A DNA stretch of 55,447 nt from Caulobacteraceae bacterium. Its GTDB lineage: Bacteria > Pseudomonadota > Alphaproteobacteria > Caulobacterales > Caulobacteraceae. Both the position numbers and the translations under genes were made by a program. The notes under the pieces are model-generated. The model did not search any database. It saw only the letters and a program-made list of their open reading frames with translations, and had not been told where the DNA came from. Each line of letters begins with the position of its first letter. Within the stretch, counting starts at the first letter, position 1. Shown here piece after piece: positions 41,603 to 51,266 of this stretch. The DNA lies in the NCBI GenBank assembly GCA_031291645.1, contig JARLIQ010000024.1:1-55447 (forward strand), in the 5' to 3' direction.

Positions 41603-43123
41603 TCAGAACAGGCCCTGGGCGTCCGGACTGTAGCTGACCAGCAGGTTCTTGGTCTGCTGGTAGTGGTCCAGGATCATCTTGTGGGTCTCGCGGCCGAAAC
41701 CGGACTGCTTGTAGCCGCCGAAGGCCGCGTGGGCCGGATAGGTGTGGTAGCAGTTGGTCCACACCCGCCCGGCCTGGATGCCCCGGCCGATGCGATAGGT
41801 GTTGTTGAGGTTGCGCGACCAGACGCCGGCGCCGAGGCCGTAGACGGTGTCGTTGCCGATCTCGATCGCCTCCTCCAGGGTCTTGAAGGTCGTGACCGAC
41901 AGGACCGGCCCGAAGATCTCCTCCTGGAAGATGCGCATCTTGTTGTCGCCGGAAAAGACGGTCGGCTCGACGTAGAAGCCGTCCTTCAAGGCGCCGCCCA
42001 GCTCGGCCCGCCGGCCGCCGGTGAGGCATTTGGCGCCCTCCTGCTTGCCGATGTCGATGTAGCTGAGGATCTTCTCCAGCTGGCCGTGGGAGCACTGCGG
42101 GCCCATCTGGGTCGTGGGATCGAGCGGGTCGCCGACCCGGATCGCCGCCACGCGGGCGACGGCCTTCTCCATGAAGCGTTCGAAGATCGATTCCTGCACC
42201 AGCGCCCGCGAGGGGCAGGTGCAGACCTCGCCCTTGTTGAAGGCGAACAGGGCGAAGCCCTCCAGCGCCTTGTTCAGGAAGGCGTCGTCCTGGTCCATCA
42301 CGTCGGCGCAGAAGATGTTGGGCGACTTGCCGCCCAGCTCCATGGTCTGCGGGATCAGGTTGTCGGCCGCCAGCCGCATGATGTCCCGGCCGGTGTCGGT
42401 CGCGCCGGTGAAGGCGATCTTGGCGATGCGCGGGCTGGCGGCCAGGGGGGTCCCGACCTCCGAGCCGTGGCCGAACACCACGTTCAGCACGCCCGGCGGC
42501 AGAAGGTCGCCGATCAGGTCCATCAGCACCGCCAGGCTCATCGGCGTGTCGGAGGCGGGCTTGATCACCACGCAGTTGCCGGCGACCAGCGCCGGGGCCA
42601 ACTTCCACGAGGCCATCAGGAGCGGGAAGTTCCACGGGATGATCTGGCCGACGACGCCCAGCGGCTCGCGGAAGTGATAGGCCACCGTGTCCTGGTCGAT
42701 CTCGCTGATCCCGCCCTCCTCGGCGCGGATGCAGCCGGCGAAGTAGCGGAAGTGGTCGGCGGCCAGCGGCACGTCGGCGCCCAGGGTCTCGCGGATCGGC
42801 TTGCCGTTGTCGCGGGTCTCGACCCGGGCCAGCAGTTCGAGGTTGTCCTCGATCCGGTCGGCGATCCGGTTCAGGACCCGGGCGCGCTCGGCCGGCGAGG
42901 TGCGGCCCCAGGCGTCCTTGGCGGCGTGGGCGGCGTCCAGCGCGCGCTCCACGTCCTCGGCGTCGGAGCGGGCGACCTCGCACAGGACGGAGCCGTCGAT
43001 CGGGCTCTTGTCGGTGAAGTAGCGGCCGGCGGCCGGCGGCTTCCACTCGCCGCCGATGAAGTTGTCATAGCGCGTGCGAAGCAGCGCCTGGTCGATCTGA
43101 AGGGGTTGGGGCTTGTCGAGCAT
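41603..43123 (-). CDS. NAD-dependent aldehyde dehydrogenase (ExaC/AldA-like)
   Basis: This 506-residue ALDH oxidises aldehydes, probably acetaldehyde or similar, to acids. It has the catalytic Glu262 ([10 protein letters not shown]) and Cys301 ([14 protein letters not shown]), the [17 protein letters not shown] cofactor region and the [12 protein letters not shown] motif. The CTCPSR form is typical of ExaC-type enzymes that work with alcohol dehydrogenases. The ATG at 43121-43123 has AGGAG 7 bases upstream. It is divergent from the alcohol dehydrogenase across a 195 bp region carrying an FNR/FixK-type box. Confidence 0.93.
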   Translation of the reverse strand: MLDKPQPLQIDQALLRTRYDNFIGGEWKPPAAGRYFTDKSPIDGSVLCEVARSDAEDVERALDAAHAAKDAWGRTSPAERARVLNRIADRIEDNLELLARVETRDNGKPIRETLGADVPLAADHFRYFAGCIRAEEGGISEIDQDTVAYHFREPLGVVGQIIPWNFPLLMASWKLAPALVAGNCVVIKPASDTPMSLAVLMDLIGDLLPPGVLNVVFGHGSEVGTPLAASPRIAKIAFTGATDTGRDIMRLAADNLIPQTMELGGKSPNIFCADVMDQDDAFLNKALEGFALFAFNKGEVCTCPSRALVQESIFERFMEKAVARVAAIRVGDPLDPTTQMGPQCSHGQLEKILSYIDIGKQEGAKCLTGGRRAELGGALKDGFYVEPTVFSGDNKMRIFQEEIFGPVLSVTTFKTLEEAIEIGNDTVYGLGAGVWSRNLNNTYRIGRGIQAGRVWTNCYHTYPAHAAFGGYKQSGFGRETHKMILDHYQQTKNLLVSYSPDAQGLF

Positions 43124-43244
43124 GGATCGCTCCTGGGGGTTCACTGACACGGTCGGCCGAGCCACCCGCCCCGCCAGAAATCCCGGCCCCAAGCGCACTC
43201 CGCACGACACGCTGACAGGTTGAGCCAACCGGTTCGCGATCGCT

Positions 43245-43258
43245 TTGATCGGTATCAA
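43245..43258. promoter_or_regulatory. Perfect FNR/FixK-type box between aldehyde and alcohol dehydrogenase genes
   Basis: TTGAT-CGGT-ATCAA matches the FNR/FixK/Anr consensus TTGAT-N4-ATCAA exactly. It is 60 bp upstream of the alcohol dehydrogenase ATG and 121 bp upstream of the aldehyde dehydrogenase ATG, good distances for activation. An oxygen-responsive regulator of this family would bind it. Confidence 0.7.
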
Positions 43259-43318
43259 GGCCGCCGCGTCCGTCCGGCCGCAATGCTCGCCGCGCATTCC
43301 GAACAAGGAGCCGGTGTG

Positions 43319-44344
43319 ATGGCTAAGGTTATGAAGGCCGCCGTGGTGCGGACGCTGGGCGGGCCGTTGACCATCGAGGAGGTTCCCATCCCGACGCCCG
43401 GGCCGGGCGAGGTGCTGGTCAAGATCGTGGCCACGGGCGTGTGCCACACCGACCTGCACGCCGCCGACGGCGACTGGCCGGTGAAGCCCTCGCCGCCCTT
43501 CATCCCCGGCCATGAGGGCGCGGGGATCGTCGCCGCGATCGGGCCGGGCGTCACCCGGCTGAAGGAGGGCGATCCGGTCGGCATCGCCTGGCTGCACGAC
43601 GCCTGCGGCTGCTGCGAGCACTGCATCACCGGCTGGGAGACGCTGTGCGAGACCCAGAACGACAGCGGCTACAGCGTCAACGGCACCTTCGCCGAATACG
43701 CCATCGGGGCGGCGGACTACGTCGGGCGCCTGCCCGACCGGGTCGACTTCGCCGCCATGGCCCCGATCCTGTGCGCCGGCGTGACGACCTACAAGGGCAT
43801 CAAGGAGACCGAAGCCCGCCCGGGCGAGTGGATCGCGATCTCGGGCATCGGCGGCCTGGGCCACGTGGCCATCCAGTACGCCAAGGCCATGGGCCTGCAC
43901 GTCGTGGCGCTGGACGTGACCGAGGAGAAGCTGGCCCTGGCCCGCAGCCTGGGCGCGGAGCTGGCGATCAACGCCCGCGCGCCGGACGCGGCGGCCCAGG
44001 TGGTCAAGCTGACCGGCGGCGGCGCCCACGGGGTGCTGGTGACCGCGGTCTCGCCCCCGGCCTTCTCCCAGGCGCTGCAGCTCGTGCGGCGCAAGGGCAC
44101 GGTCAGCCTGGTCGGCCTGCCGCCAGGCGACTTCGCGACCCCGATCTTCGACGTCGTGCTCAAGCGCATCACCCTGCGCGGCTCGATCGTCGGCACGCGC
44201 AAGGACCTGGCCGAGGCGATCGAATTCGCCGCCGAAGGCAAGGTGAAGGCCCACATCCACAAGCGGCCGCTGGAGGACATCAACAAGGTCTTCGCCGAAC
44301 TCAAGGCCGGCGAGGTCGATGGCCGGATCGTGGTCCCGTTCTGA
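43319..44344 (+). CDS. adhP: Zinc-dependent alcohol dehydrogenase (AdhP-like)
   Basis: This 341-residue medium-chain dehydrogenase has catalytic zinc ligands Cys42 and His65 ([20 protein letters not shown]), structural zinc Cys96, Cys99, Cys102 and Cys110 ([16 protein letters not shown]), and the NAD motif [15 protein letters not shown]. It interconverts alcohols and aldehydes, probably ethanol and acetaldehyde. The symbol reflects strong similarity in length and motifs to AdhP. ATG 43319 is used. With the divergent aldehyde dehydrogenase it makes an alcohol-to-acid route. Confidence 0.92.
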   Translation: MAKVMKAAVVRTLGGPLTIEEVPIPTPGPGEVLVKIVATGVCHTDLHAADGDWPVKPSPPFIPGHEGAGIVAAIGPGVTRLKEGDPVGIAWLHDACGCCEHCITGWETLCETQNDSGYSVNGTFAEYAIGAADYVGRLPDRVDFAAMAPILCAGVTTYKGIKETEARPGEWIAISGIGGLGHVAIQYAKAMGLHVVALDVTEEKLALARSLGAELAINARAPDAAAQVVKLTGGGAHGVLVTAVSPPAFSQALQLVRRKGTVSLVGLPPGDFATPIFDVVLKRITLRGSIVGTRKDLAEAIEFAAEGKVKAHIHKRPLEDINKVFAELKAGEVDGRIVVPF

Positions 44345-44375
44345 TCGGACGCCGCCGAGGGGGCGCGCAAGGCCC

Positions 44376-45695
44376 CTATTTCGGCCCTTCGGCCGCCCCT
44401 TCGACCGCCTTGTGCGCCTCGCCCGCCTCGAAGGCTTCGCGCCAGACGGTGCGGCGGGGCGGCTCTGGGACGGCTTCGCCGCGGGCGGCGGCCTCCTCGG
44501 CGATCTTGCGGCCGAGGGCTACGACCGGCTGGATTTCGCTGTCGGCGAGGGGCGCCATCCATTGCTTGCGCTTGAACGCCGCCTCGACGTAGGGCGCCAG
44601 GGCCTCGGCCTTGCGCGCGACCCGCTCGGCCTCGCGCGCCTTGAACTCGCCCATCACCTCGTCGGCGAACAGTTCGAGCGCCTCGCAGATGTGTTCGTGC
44701 CGGTTGCGTCCGCCCTGCTGGATGAAGGCCACCTGGTCGACGCCGCAGGCCTCGAACTTGCGCAGGTGCTCGCGCAGGCCCTCGGGCGTGGCGATGCCGC
44801 CCTCGGCCGGGGCGTTGGCCGGCATGTTGGGCAGGGCCTTTTGGAACTTCTCCCAGATGTCGGTGCGGCCCGGCAGGTGCTCGCCGAAGCCGTAGTGCCA
44901 GCCGAGCGCGAACTGGAAGAAGCGGAATCCGTCCTGGAACCGCGCACGGGCGACCTCGGCGTCGTGGTGCAGGCCGAAGCTGGAGACCATGCAGACGTTG
45001 GGGTTCACCGCGTGGCCGATCGGCACGCATTCCTCCTTGAAGATCCGGTAGTAGTCGTCGACCCACTGACGGGCCTCGGCCGGATCGACGAAGGCGAAGG
45101 TCAGGGCGCCGACGCCCAGCCGCGCGGCCAGCTTGATCGTCTCGCGGTTCGAACAGGCGACCCACAGCGGCGGGTGCGGCTTCTGCACCGGCTTGGGCAC
45201 GATGTTGCGGGTGGGCATGGAGAAGTACTGGCCTTCGAAGCCCGGGTACGGGTCCATGGCCAGCATGTTGGCGCATTGCTCGACCGCCTCGCGCCAGGCG
45301 TTGCGCTTCTCGGCCACCGGCACGCCGTAGCCGCCGAGCTCCAGCAGGGCCGAGCTTTCGCCCGTCCCCCACTCCACCCGGCCGTTGGAGACCAGGTCGA
45401 GGGTGGCGATGCGCTCGGCGACGCGCGCCGGGTGGTTGTAGCCCGGCGGCATCAGCACGATGCCGTGGCCGAGCCGGATCTGTTTCGTCCGCTGCGAGCA
45501 GGCGGCCAGGAATATCTCCGGCGCGGAGGAGTGGGAATATTCCTCCAGGAAGTGGTGCTCGACCTCCCAGACGTTGTCGAAGCCCAGCCGGTCGGCCAGC
45601 TCGACCTGGTCCAGGGCGTCCTGGAACAGCTTCTGCTCCAGCCCCTCGGTCCAGGGCCGCGGCAGCTGGTGCTCGTAGAAGATGCCGAACCTCAT
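44376..45695 (-). CDS. LLM-class flavin-dependent oxidoreductase
   Basis: This 439-residue protein has the bacterial luciferase-like monooxygenase fold: [15 protein letters not shown] start, [68 protein letters not shown]. Members oxidise substrates with reduced FMN or F420. The tail after about residue 350 is long and charged. A 12 bp palindrome TGTTC-CT-GAACA lies 38 bp upstream (45733-45744). It sits downstream of the tandem-TetR gene on the same strand, and may be controlled by it. Confidence 0.88.
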   Translation of the reverse strand: MRFGIFYEHQLPRPWTEGLEQKLFQDALDQVELADRLGFDNVWEVEHHFLEEYSHSSAPEIFLAACSQRTKQIRLGHGIVLMPPGYNHPARVAERIATLDLVSNGRVEWGTGESSALLELGGYGVPVAEKRNAWREAVEQCANMLAMDPYPGFEGQYFSMPTRNIVPKPVQKPHPPLWVACSNRETIKLAARLGVGALTFAFVDPAEARQWVDDYYRIFKEECVPIGHAVNPNVCMVSSFGLHHDAEVARARFQDGFRFFQFALGWHYGFGEHLPGRTDIWEKFQKALPNMPANAPAEGGIATPEGLREHLRKFEACGVDQVAFIQQGGRNRHEHICEALELFADEVMGEFKAREAERVARKAEALAPYVEAAFKRKQWMAPLADSEIQPVVALGRKIAEEAAARGEAVPEPPRRTVWREAFEAGEAHKAVEGAAEGPK

Positions 45696-45732
45696 GGCCG
45701 TCTCCGTCCCTGATCCGATCTGCGCCGGATGT

Positions 45733-45744
45733 TGTTCCTGAACA
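45733..45744. promoter_or_regulatory. Short palindrome upstream of the LLM gene
   Basis: TGTTC-CT-GAACA is a perfect inverted repeat within an AT-rich patch (CATTGATAACA follows). It is in the 101 bp gap between the tandem-TetR stop and the LLM start, and could be an operator. Confidence 0.35.
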
Positions 45745-45796
45745 TTGATAACAAGGGGCGGTTGAGCGGCAAACCGGAAATTCGAAAACGCGCGCC

Positions 45797-47029
45797 CTAC
45801 CGTGAGAACAGCCCCACCAGCATCGGCTTGGCGTAGAGCCGGGCCACCTCGTCCCTGGTCACCTGGGCGGCGGAGACGCGCAGGTCGGCGGCGGCGTTCA
45901 GGGTGGCGTTGAGCATCTGGGCGGCGATGGCCGGGTCCACGGCGCGGATCGCGCCGGCGGCGACGCCGTCCGAGATCATGGCGGCGAAGCGCTCGGACAG
46001 GCGGTTCTGGCTGTCGATCATCCGATGGCGGATCGTCTCCGGCAGGGCGCTGAACGCCGAGGTGCGCAAGAGCGGCCCCTCGTCCGAAAGCTGGTGCTCG
46101 ACCAGCTGGGCCGCCGCCGAGGACAGCTGGACCCAGGGATCGGCGTCCAGCCGCATCGCCGCGCTCTGCACCCGGCGCACGACCTCGAAGCTGCGCTCGA
46201 AACAGGCCACCACGAGGTCGTCCTTGGCCTCGTTGTGGTGGTAGAACGAGCCCTTGGTGACGTTCAGCTCGGCCGAGATCTGCTCGACCGAGGCGCCGCG
46301 ATAGCCGCGCCGGTTGATCAGCCGGGTCGCGGCCAGCAGGAAGGCCTCGCGCGAGCGGGCCTGGGCGTCGGCCGGCGCCGGCAGGGCCTGCGCCAGCGGC
46401 GACGGGGCCCAGGCCGCCCCCGGTGCGGCCAGGCCGTTGACCAGGATGTCGAGCATCCGCTCGCGCACCCGGGGATAGTCCTCGACCTCATAGCGCGGCA
46501 GCCAGACCGCCAGCCAGAGCACCTGTTCGACCAGCACGAAGGTGCGCGCGGTCGCCTTCTTGCGGCTCATCCACTCGAAGCCGGGCGCGTCGAACAGGCT
46601 GCGCACCTTGCGGAACAGGGTGCCGAAGGCCGCGCCGACGCTGGTGCGATGGGGCTCGCCCAGGGCGCGGATGTCGCTGAACATCACGATCGGGGGCGCC
46701 TTCCCCGCCCGGATGCGCCGGTCGAGGTCGAGATAGAGGTCAAGCAGGCGCGCCAGCCTGGCCTGCGGGGTCGGCTCGGCCAGCGCCTCGCCGACCAGGG
46801 CGTCCAGCCGCGCGATGCCGTTCAGGAAGCAGGCCGCGGCCAGGTCTTCCTTGCGCTTGAAATAGTAGGTGACGCTGGTGGTGATCAGCCCGACGCTGGC
46901 GGCGACGTCGGCCAGGGTCATGCCCTTGATCCCCGCCCGGTTGATCGTGCAGGCGGCCGCCGCGACGATCGCCTCGCGCTTGCGGGCGTAGCGGGCGGTG
47001 AAGGCCGGAGCGGTCGATCCCTCGTTCAT
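45797..47029 (-). CDS. Tandem TetR regulator: two TetR units in one chain
   Basis: This 410-residue protein is about twice the usual TetR length. The first unit (1-200) has a helix-turn-helix at about 17-63 (INRAGIKGMTLADVAASVG, TTSVTYYFKRKEDL); the second (about 222-410) has another (INRRGYRGASVEQISAELN, TKGSFYHHNEAKDDL). A Pro/Ala linker (about 201-222) joins them. As TetR proteins normally act as homodimers, this chain could fold as a single-chain pseudo-dimer or bind two sites. Autoregulation via the palindrome at 47096-47115 is plausible. It lies between the MATE exporter and LLM genes, on the same strand. Confidence 0.9.
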   Translation of the reverse strand: MNEGSTAPAFTARYARKREAIVAAAACTINRAGIKGMTLADVAASVGLITTSVTYYFKRKEDLAAACFLNGIARLDALVGEALAEPTPQARLARLLDLYLDLDRRIRAGKAPPIVMFSDIRALGEPHRTSVGAAFGTLFRKVRSLFDAPGFEWMSRKKATARTFVLVEQVLWLAVWLPRYEVEDYPRVRERMLDILVNGLAAPGAAWAPSPLAQALPAPADAQARSREAFLLAATRLINRRGYRGASVEQISAELNVTKGSFYHHNEAKDDLVVACFERSFEVVRRVQSAAMRLDADPWVQLSSAAAQLVEHQLSDEGPLLRTSAFSALPETIRHRMIDSQNRLSERFAAMISDGVAAGAIRAVDPAIAAQMLNATLNAAADLRVSAAQVTRDEVARLYAKPMLVGLFSR

Positions 47030-47095
47030 GCCGCCGGCCGCCCCCTGCGTCCCGATAGCGAGACTATCCCCATAGGCGCGGCAAGGGGCTCACGC

Positions 47096-47115
47096 AACCG
47101 AACGCCTGTTCGGTT
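47096..47115. promoter_or_regulatory. 20 bp perfect palindrome upstream of the tandem-TetR gene
   Basis: AACCGAAC-GCCT-GTTCGGTT has 8 bp perfect arms with a 4 bp centre. It sits 67 bp upstream of the tandem-TetR start and touches the last base of the MATE stop codon. No T-run follows on either strand, so an operator is more likely than a terminator. Confidence 0.6.
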
Positions 47116-48650
47116 CAGCCGGCGCGCTGGCCCGCGGTTTCGAGCGCGTCAGCGGCCTCGTCGTCGACCTCCTGCGGGTCCATCGCGGGCGGGCCCTGGC
47201 CGGCGTCCGGGGCCTGGCCGCTGGCCTCCGGCTGCAGCATCCGCGCCTTGCGCCAGCCGCCGAAGAGGAAATAGAGGCCGGTCAGGACGCTGGAGGTGAT
47301 GGTGCCGAGCGGGAAGCTCCACCAGATCGCCTCCGAGCCGAAATGCGGGGTCAGGGCGCTGGCGAACGGCACGCGGATCAGCCACATCGAGACCGTCAGG
47401 ATGATCAGCGGCGGGAACACCGCGCCGGTGGACCGCACCACGCCGGTCAGGGCGAAGGTGGCGTTGAACAGCACGAACGACCACAGGACCATGCGGTTGA
47501 TGTGGACCGCAACGGCGATGGCGGGCGATCCGGCCGGCAGCAGGAAGAACAGCGACAGGGCGCCGAGCGCATAGATCACCGCGGCGATCGCGCCGGTGAT
47601 CGCCGTCGAGGACGCCAGGCCCGAGGCGGCGATCCGGTTGACCCGGTCCCAGCGGCCCGCGCCGATGTTCTGGGCCGCCATGGAGGAGACCGAGGCGCCG
47701 ATCGCCATGCCGGGCATCTGGACGTAGGCCCAGACCTGGGACGCCGCCGCATAGGCCGCCGCGGTCAGCGCCCCGAAGCTGTTGACGAAGCCCAGCATGA
47801 CCACGGCCGCGCCGCTCATCACCAGCATCTGCACGCCCATCGGCATGCCCTTGAGCACCAGGGCGCGCAGGATCCTCATGTCGGGCCGCAACAGGTGGAG
47901 TTCGCTGGGCCTCAGCATCAGGACGCTGCGCCGGCGGTAGAGGTGGACCATCAAGAGGACCAGCGAGATGGCCTGGCTGACCAGGGTCGCGGTCGCCGAT
48001 CCGGCCATGCCGAGCCGGGGGAACGGCCCCAGGCCGCGGATCAGGCAGGGGTTGAGGCCGATCTCAAGAAGAACGGCCAGGACCATGAAATAGAACGGTG
48101 TCTTCGAGTCGCCCGCGCCCCGCTGCGCCATCTGCAGGAACATGAAGAAGTACATGAACGGCATGGCGATGAAGATGATGCGCAGATAGATGATCGCGTC
48201 GTCCCGGGCCGCGGGCGGGGTGTGCATCGCCCCCAGGATGCCCGGCGTCAGCCGCCAGCCGATCAGCGCCAGGGCGATGGAGACGGCGAAGAAGAAGGTC
48301 ACCGCCGTGCCCATCACCGTCTTGGCCTGCGGCAGGTCGCCCGCCCCGACCGCCTGGGCGATCAGGATGTTCGAGGCCATGCTGATGCCGAACACCGCGC
48401 CCATCAGCAGGAACATCAGGGTGTTGGCGTTGCCCAGCGCGGTGATCGCCGTCACCCCCAGGCCCGGGGTGTGGCTGACGAAGAACTGGTTCACCGTCCC
48501 GTTCAGCGTCTGCAGCACATTGCCGCCCAGGACCGGCAGGGAGAAGACCAGCAGGGTGCTGGTGATCGGCCCCTCGGTCAGGTTGCGGCGCGCGTGGCGC
48601 GCATGAGCCCCCGCGGATGGCGGGGCTGCGGCGGGCTGGGAGTCGGGCAT
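47115..48650 (-). CDS. MATE-family efflux transporter
   Basis: This 511-residue protein has about 12 hydrophobic helices in the MatE arrangement, with LLVFSLPVLGGNVLQTLNGTVNQFFV in TM1 and AYAAASQVWAYVQMPGMAIGASVSSMAAQNIGAG in TM7-8, the hallmark of the second half. It would export drugs or metabolites with Na+ or H+. The ATG at 48648-48650 is chosen as the frame upstream is not hydrophobic; the ribosome-binding site is weak. The last 50 residues are acidic, unusual for the family. The tandem-TetR gene follows. Confidence 0.92.
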   Translation of the reverse strand: MPDSQPAAAPPSAGAHARHARRNLTEGPITSTLLVFSLPVLGGNVLQTLNGTVNQFFVSHTPGLGVTAITALGNANTLMFLLMGAVFGISMASNILIAQAVGAGDLPQAKTVMGTAVTFFFAVSIALALIGWRLTPGILGAMHTPPAARDDAIIYLRIIFIAMPFMYFFMFLQMAQRGAGDSKTPFYFMVLAVLLEIGLNPCLIRGLGPFPRLGMAGSATATLVSQAISLVLLMVHLYRRRSVLMLRPSELHLLRPDMRILRALVLKGMPMGVQMLVMSGAAVVMLGFVNSFGALTAAAYAAASQVWAYVQMPGMAIGASVSSMAAQNIGAGRWDRVNRIAASGLASSTAITGAIAAVIYALGALSLFFLLPAGSPAIAVAVHINRMVLWSFVLFNATFALTGVVRSTGAVFPPLIILTVSMWLIRVPFASALTPHFGSEAIWWSFPLGTITSSVLTGLYFLFGGWRKARMLQPEASGQAPDAGQGPPAMDPQEVDDEAADALETAGQRAG

Positions 48651-48736
48651 CTTGGCAATAATGGACCCAGATCGAGCGGTCAGGCGACGGAAGAATCGGA
48701 CCAAGGCGGAATTGGCTGGGGACGTTTGGGCGCCCG

Positions 48737-49687
48737 TCAGGTCCGGGCCGGCAGGCCCGCCACGATCGCCTCGGCCCGGGCGAACAGCGCCGGATCGACG
48801 ACGAGGCCGCTGGCGGCGGCGTTGTCGTCCACCTGCTGCGGCCGGCTGGCGCCGACGATGGCCGAGGCCACGTTAGGCTCGCGCAGGACCCAGGCCAGGG
48901 CGAACTGGGCCAGGGTGCAGCCGGCCTCGGCGGCCAGGGGCTTGAGCCTCTGCACGGCCTGCAGGATCTCCGGCCGCATCCAGCCGCGGATCGGCGCGCC
49001 CATGGAATCGCTGGCCGCGCGGGTGCCCGGCGGCGGGGGCGAGGCCGGGTCGTACTTGCCGGTCAGCACGCCCTGCGCCAGCGGCGACCAGACGATCTGG
49101 GACACGCCGTTGGCCGCGCACAGCGGGATGACCTCCTTCTCCGGGCGCCGCCACAGCAGCGAATACTGCGGCTGGGAGGAGACGAACCGCTCGACGCCGG
49201 GAATGGCGAAGGCGTCGCGGATGTTCTGGGGCGACCATTCGGAGAAGCCCAGCCAGCGGACCTTGCCCTGGCGGACGACCTCGCTCAGCGCCTCCATGGT
49301 CTCTTCCAGCGGGGTGTCCGGGTCGTAGCGGTGGCACTGGTAGAGGTCGACGTAGTCGGTGCGAAGGCGCTTGAGCGAGGCGTCGATCTGCTTGAACACC
49401 TGGGCGCGGGACAGGCCCTTGTCGCCACCGCCCATGTCGCCCATCAGCTTGGTCGCCAGCACGTAGCTGTCGCGCGGCCGCCCGGCGAGGGCCTCGCCCA
49501 GCACGCTTTCGGCGGCGCCGCGGCCATAGACGTTGGCGGTGTCGATGAAGTTGATCCCGACCTCGAAGGCGCGGTCGAGGCAGGCCGCGGCGCTGTCGCG
49601 CTCCACCCCCACCCCGTAGGTCAGCCAGGAGCCGAGCGAGATCTCGGAGACCTGGAGGTCGCTGGCGCCGAGTTGGCGGTATTTCAT
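48737..49687 (-). CDS. Aldo/keto reductase (potassium-channel beta-like)
   Basis: This 316-residue AKR has the tetrad Asp49 (FIDTAN), Tyr54, Lys80 (LATKL) and His119 (YQCHRYD), and the C-terminal NADPH motif VGASRPQQVDDN. LGSWLTYG and RGKVRWLGFSEWS-like stretches resemble Kv-beta/YghZ-type enzymes. The ATG at 49685-49687 is used; the upstream frame overlaps the transporter gene. It is 38 bp downstream of a GPH symporter, so a sugar or glycoside-derived substrate is possible. Confidence 0.9.
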   Translation of the reverse strand: MKYRQLGASDLQVSEISLGSWLTYGVGVERDSAAACLDRAFEVGINFIDTANVYGRGAAESVLGEALAGRPRDSYVLATKLMGDMGGGDKGLSRAQVFKQIDASLKRLRTDYVDLYQCHRYDPDTPLEETMEALSEVVRQGKVRWLGFSEWSPQNIRDAFAIPGVERFVSSQPQYSLLWRRPEKEVIPLCAANGVSQIVWSPLAQGVLTGKYDPASPPPPGTRAASDSMGAPIRGWMRPEILQAVQRLKPLAAEAGCTLAQFALAWVLREPNVASAIVGASRPQQVDDNAAASGLVVDPALFARAEAIVAGLPART

Positions 49688-49725
49688 CGGACGTACTCCA
49701 GGTTCGAAATCGGCGCTGTCGCGCC

Positions 49726-51246
49726 TTAGGCGGACGCCGCGGCGCCGGGCTCGGCCGCAAGCGGCCCAGTCTGGGGCGGCTCGGCCTCGGGCGGCTCGTC
49801 GACGACGCCCAGCGTCGCCATCTCCTTGAGCCGTTCGAGGTTGTGTTCGTGGGTGTGGCGGTCGATGCGGTAGAGGGCGAGCACCGCGATGGAGGCCGCC
49901 ACCAGCACCGCATACGTCGGAAGGTAGAGCAGGATCAACCGCCGCATGAGCTCGGCCGGCACGCTGCCCTGGACCGCGTGGGTCGGGAAATGCACCAGGG
50001 TCACCAGCAGGCCGGCGAAGAAGGCGCCGATGCCGGCGGTGAACTTGGGCACCAGGCCGTTGGTGGCGAACAGCAGGCCCTCGGAACGGACCCCGGTCCG
50101 GACCGCATTGTCCTCGACCACGTCGGCGACCATCGAGGCGATGATGATGTAGCCCATGATCGCCAGGGTCCCGACCACCACGGCCGTCAGGAGCAGGATC
50201 GCAAAGGTCAGGGGCGCGCCGTTGGGCGGCATCAGGTCGAACAGCCTCAGCGACATCGGGGTCAGGCCCGCCAGGGTCGAGCCGCTGAAGAGGCCGATCA
50301 TCGTGCGCTTCTTGCCGAAGCGGCGGGACAGCGGCGGGGCCGCGAAGACGGCGATCACCGAGCCGAGCGAGGCGACCGGCAGCAGGGCCGCGAGCTGGCC
50401 CGGCGCCAGGCCCCAGAGGTGGGTGTAGAAGTAATAGTCCAGTCCGCCCTGCATCCCGGCGGCCGCCCCGCCCACGACCCCGGCGACCAGCAGCGCCACC
50501 AGCGAGGGGTTGGTCAGGGTGGCGATGATCTCGCCGAAGGTCTGGGCCAGGGTCACATGGCGTTGCGGCGGGCGGTGCAGGTGGGGGATGCGGTCGTGGG
50601 TGCCGAGGCTGGAGGCCAGGATGGTCGCCAGGATGACCAGCGCCCCCACGAGCCCGAACTGGGCGTAGCCCTCGCGGTTCAGAAGCCCCAGCGGATGGGT
50701 CGCGTCCTTGCGCAGAAAGACGCCGTTGAGCAGGTAGCTCATCGAGGCCAGGCCGAAGACGAAGAAGAAGAACCGGAAGCTGGAGAGCACCGTGCGCTGG
50801 TCGTAGTCGGGCGCCAGCTCCGGCGCGAGGGCGTTGTTGGGCACGTCGAACAGGCTGACCGAGATCCGCACCAGCACCAGGAGCAGCAGGACGTAGGCCA
50901 AAAGGCCGAGCCCCGACAGCGACTGGGGCGCGTGCCAGAGGCCGTAGAACGAGGCCGAGGCGAGGATGGCCGAGGCGTACATGAAGGGATGGCGCCGGCC
51001 CCAGCGCGAGCGGAAATTGTCCGACCACTGGCCCAGCAAGGGGTCGACCACGGCGTCAGCGGCCAGGGAGATCATGATCGCGGTCCCGACCAGGATGGCC
51101 GGCAGGCGCATGACCTGGTTCAGGTAGTACTGCAGCACCGCCCCCGAGAGAGCGGCGTAGGCCACGCCCGCGGCGGTCGCGCCGAGGCCGTAGTTCAGCT
51201 TGGTCCAAAGCCCCAGGGGCGGCGCGGCGGCGGTCGCTTCGGCCAT
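49726..51246 (-). CDS. GPH-family MFS sugar symporter, first copy
   Basis: This 506-residue transporter has about 12 TM helices and MelB-type motifs: SLAADAVVDPLLGQWSDNF near TM2, and RSRWGRRHPFMYASA in the loop after it. Family members import glycosides, pentosides or hexuronides with Na+ or H+. Some family-like proteins in this group carry other solutes. It is 20 bp downstream of the second copy. The C-terminal 40 residues are Pro/Glu-rich. Confidence 0.9.
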   Translation of the reverse strand: MAEATAAAPPLGLWTKLNYGLGATAAGVAYAALSGAVLQYYLNQVMRLPAILVGTAIMISLAADAVVDPLLGQWSDNFRSRWGRRHPFMYASAILASASFYGLWHAPQSLSGLGLLAYVLLLLVLVRISVSLFDVPNNALAPELAPDYDQRTVLSSFRFFFFVFGLASMSYLLNGVFLRKDATHPLGLLNREGYAQFGLVGALVILATILASSLGTHDRIPHLHRPPQRHVTLAQTFGEIIATLTNPSLVALLVAGVVGGAAAGMQGGLDYYFYTHLWGLAPGQLAALLPVASLGSVIAVFAAPPLSRRFGKKRTMIGLFSGSTLAGLTPMSLRLFDLMPPNGAPLTFAILLLTAVVVGTLAIMGYIIIASMVADVVEDNAVRTGVRSEGLLFATNGLVPKFTAGIGAFFAGLLVTLVHFPTHAVQGSVPAELMRRLILLYLPTYAVLVAASIAVLALYRIDRHTHEHNLERLKEMATLGVVDEPPEAEPPQTGPLAAEPGAAASA

Positions 51247-51266
51247 GCGGTGCGTATCCTTCGGGC

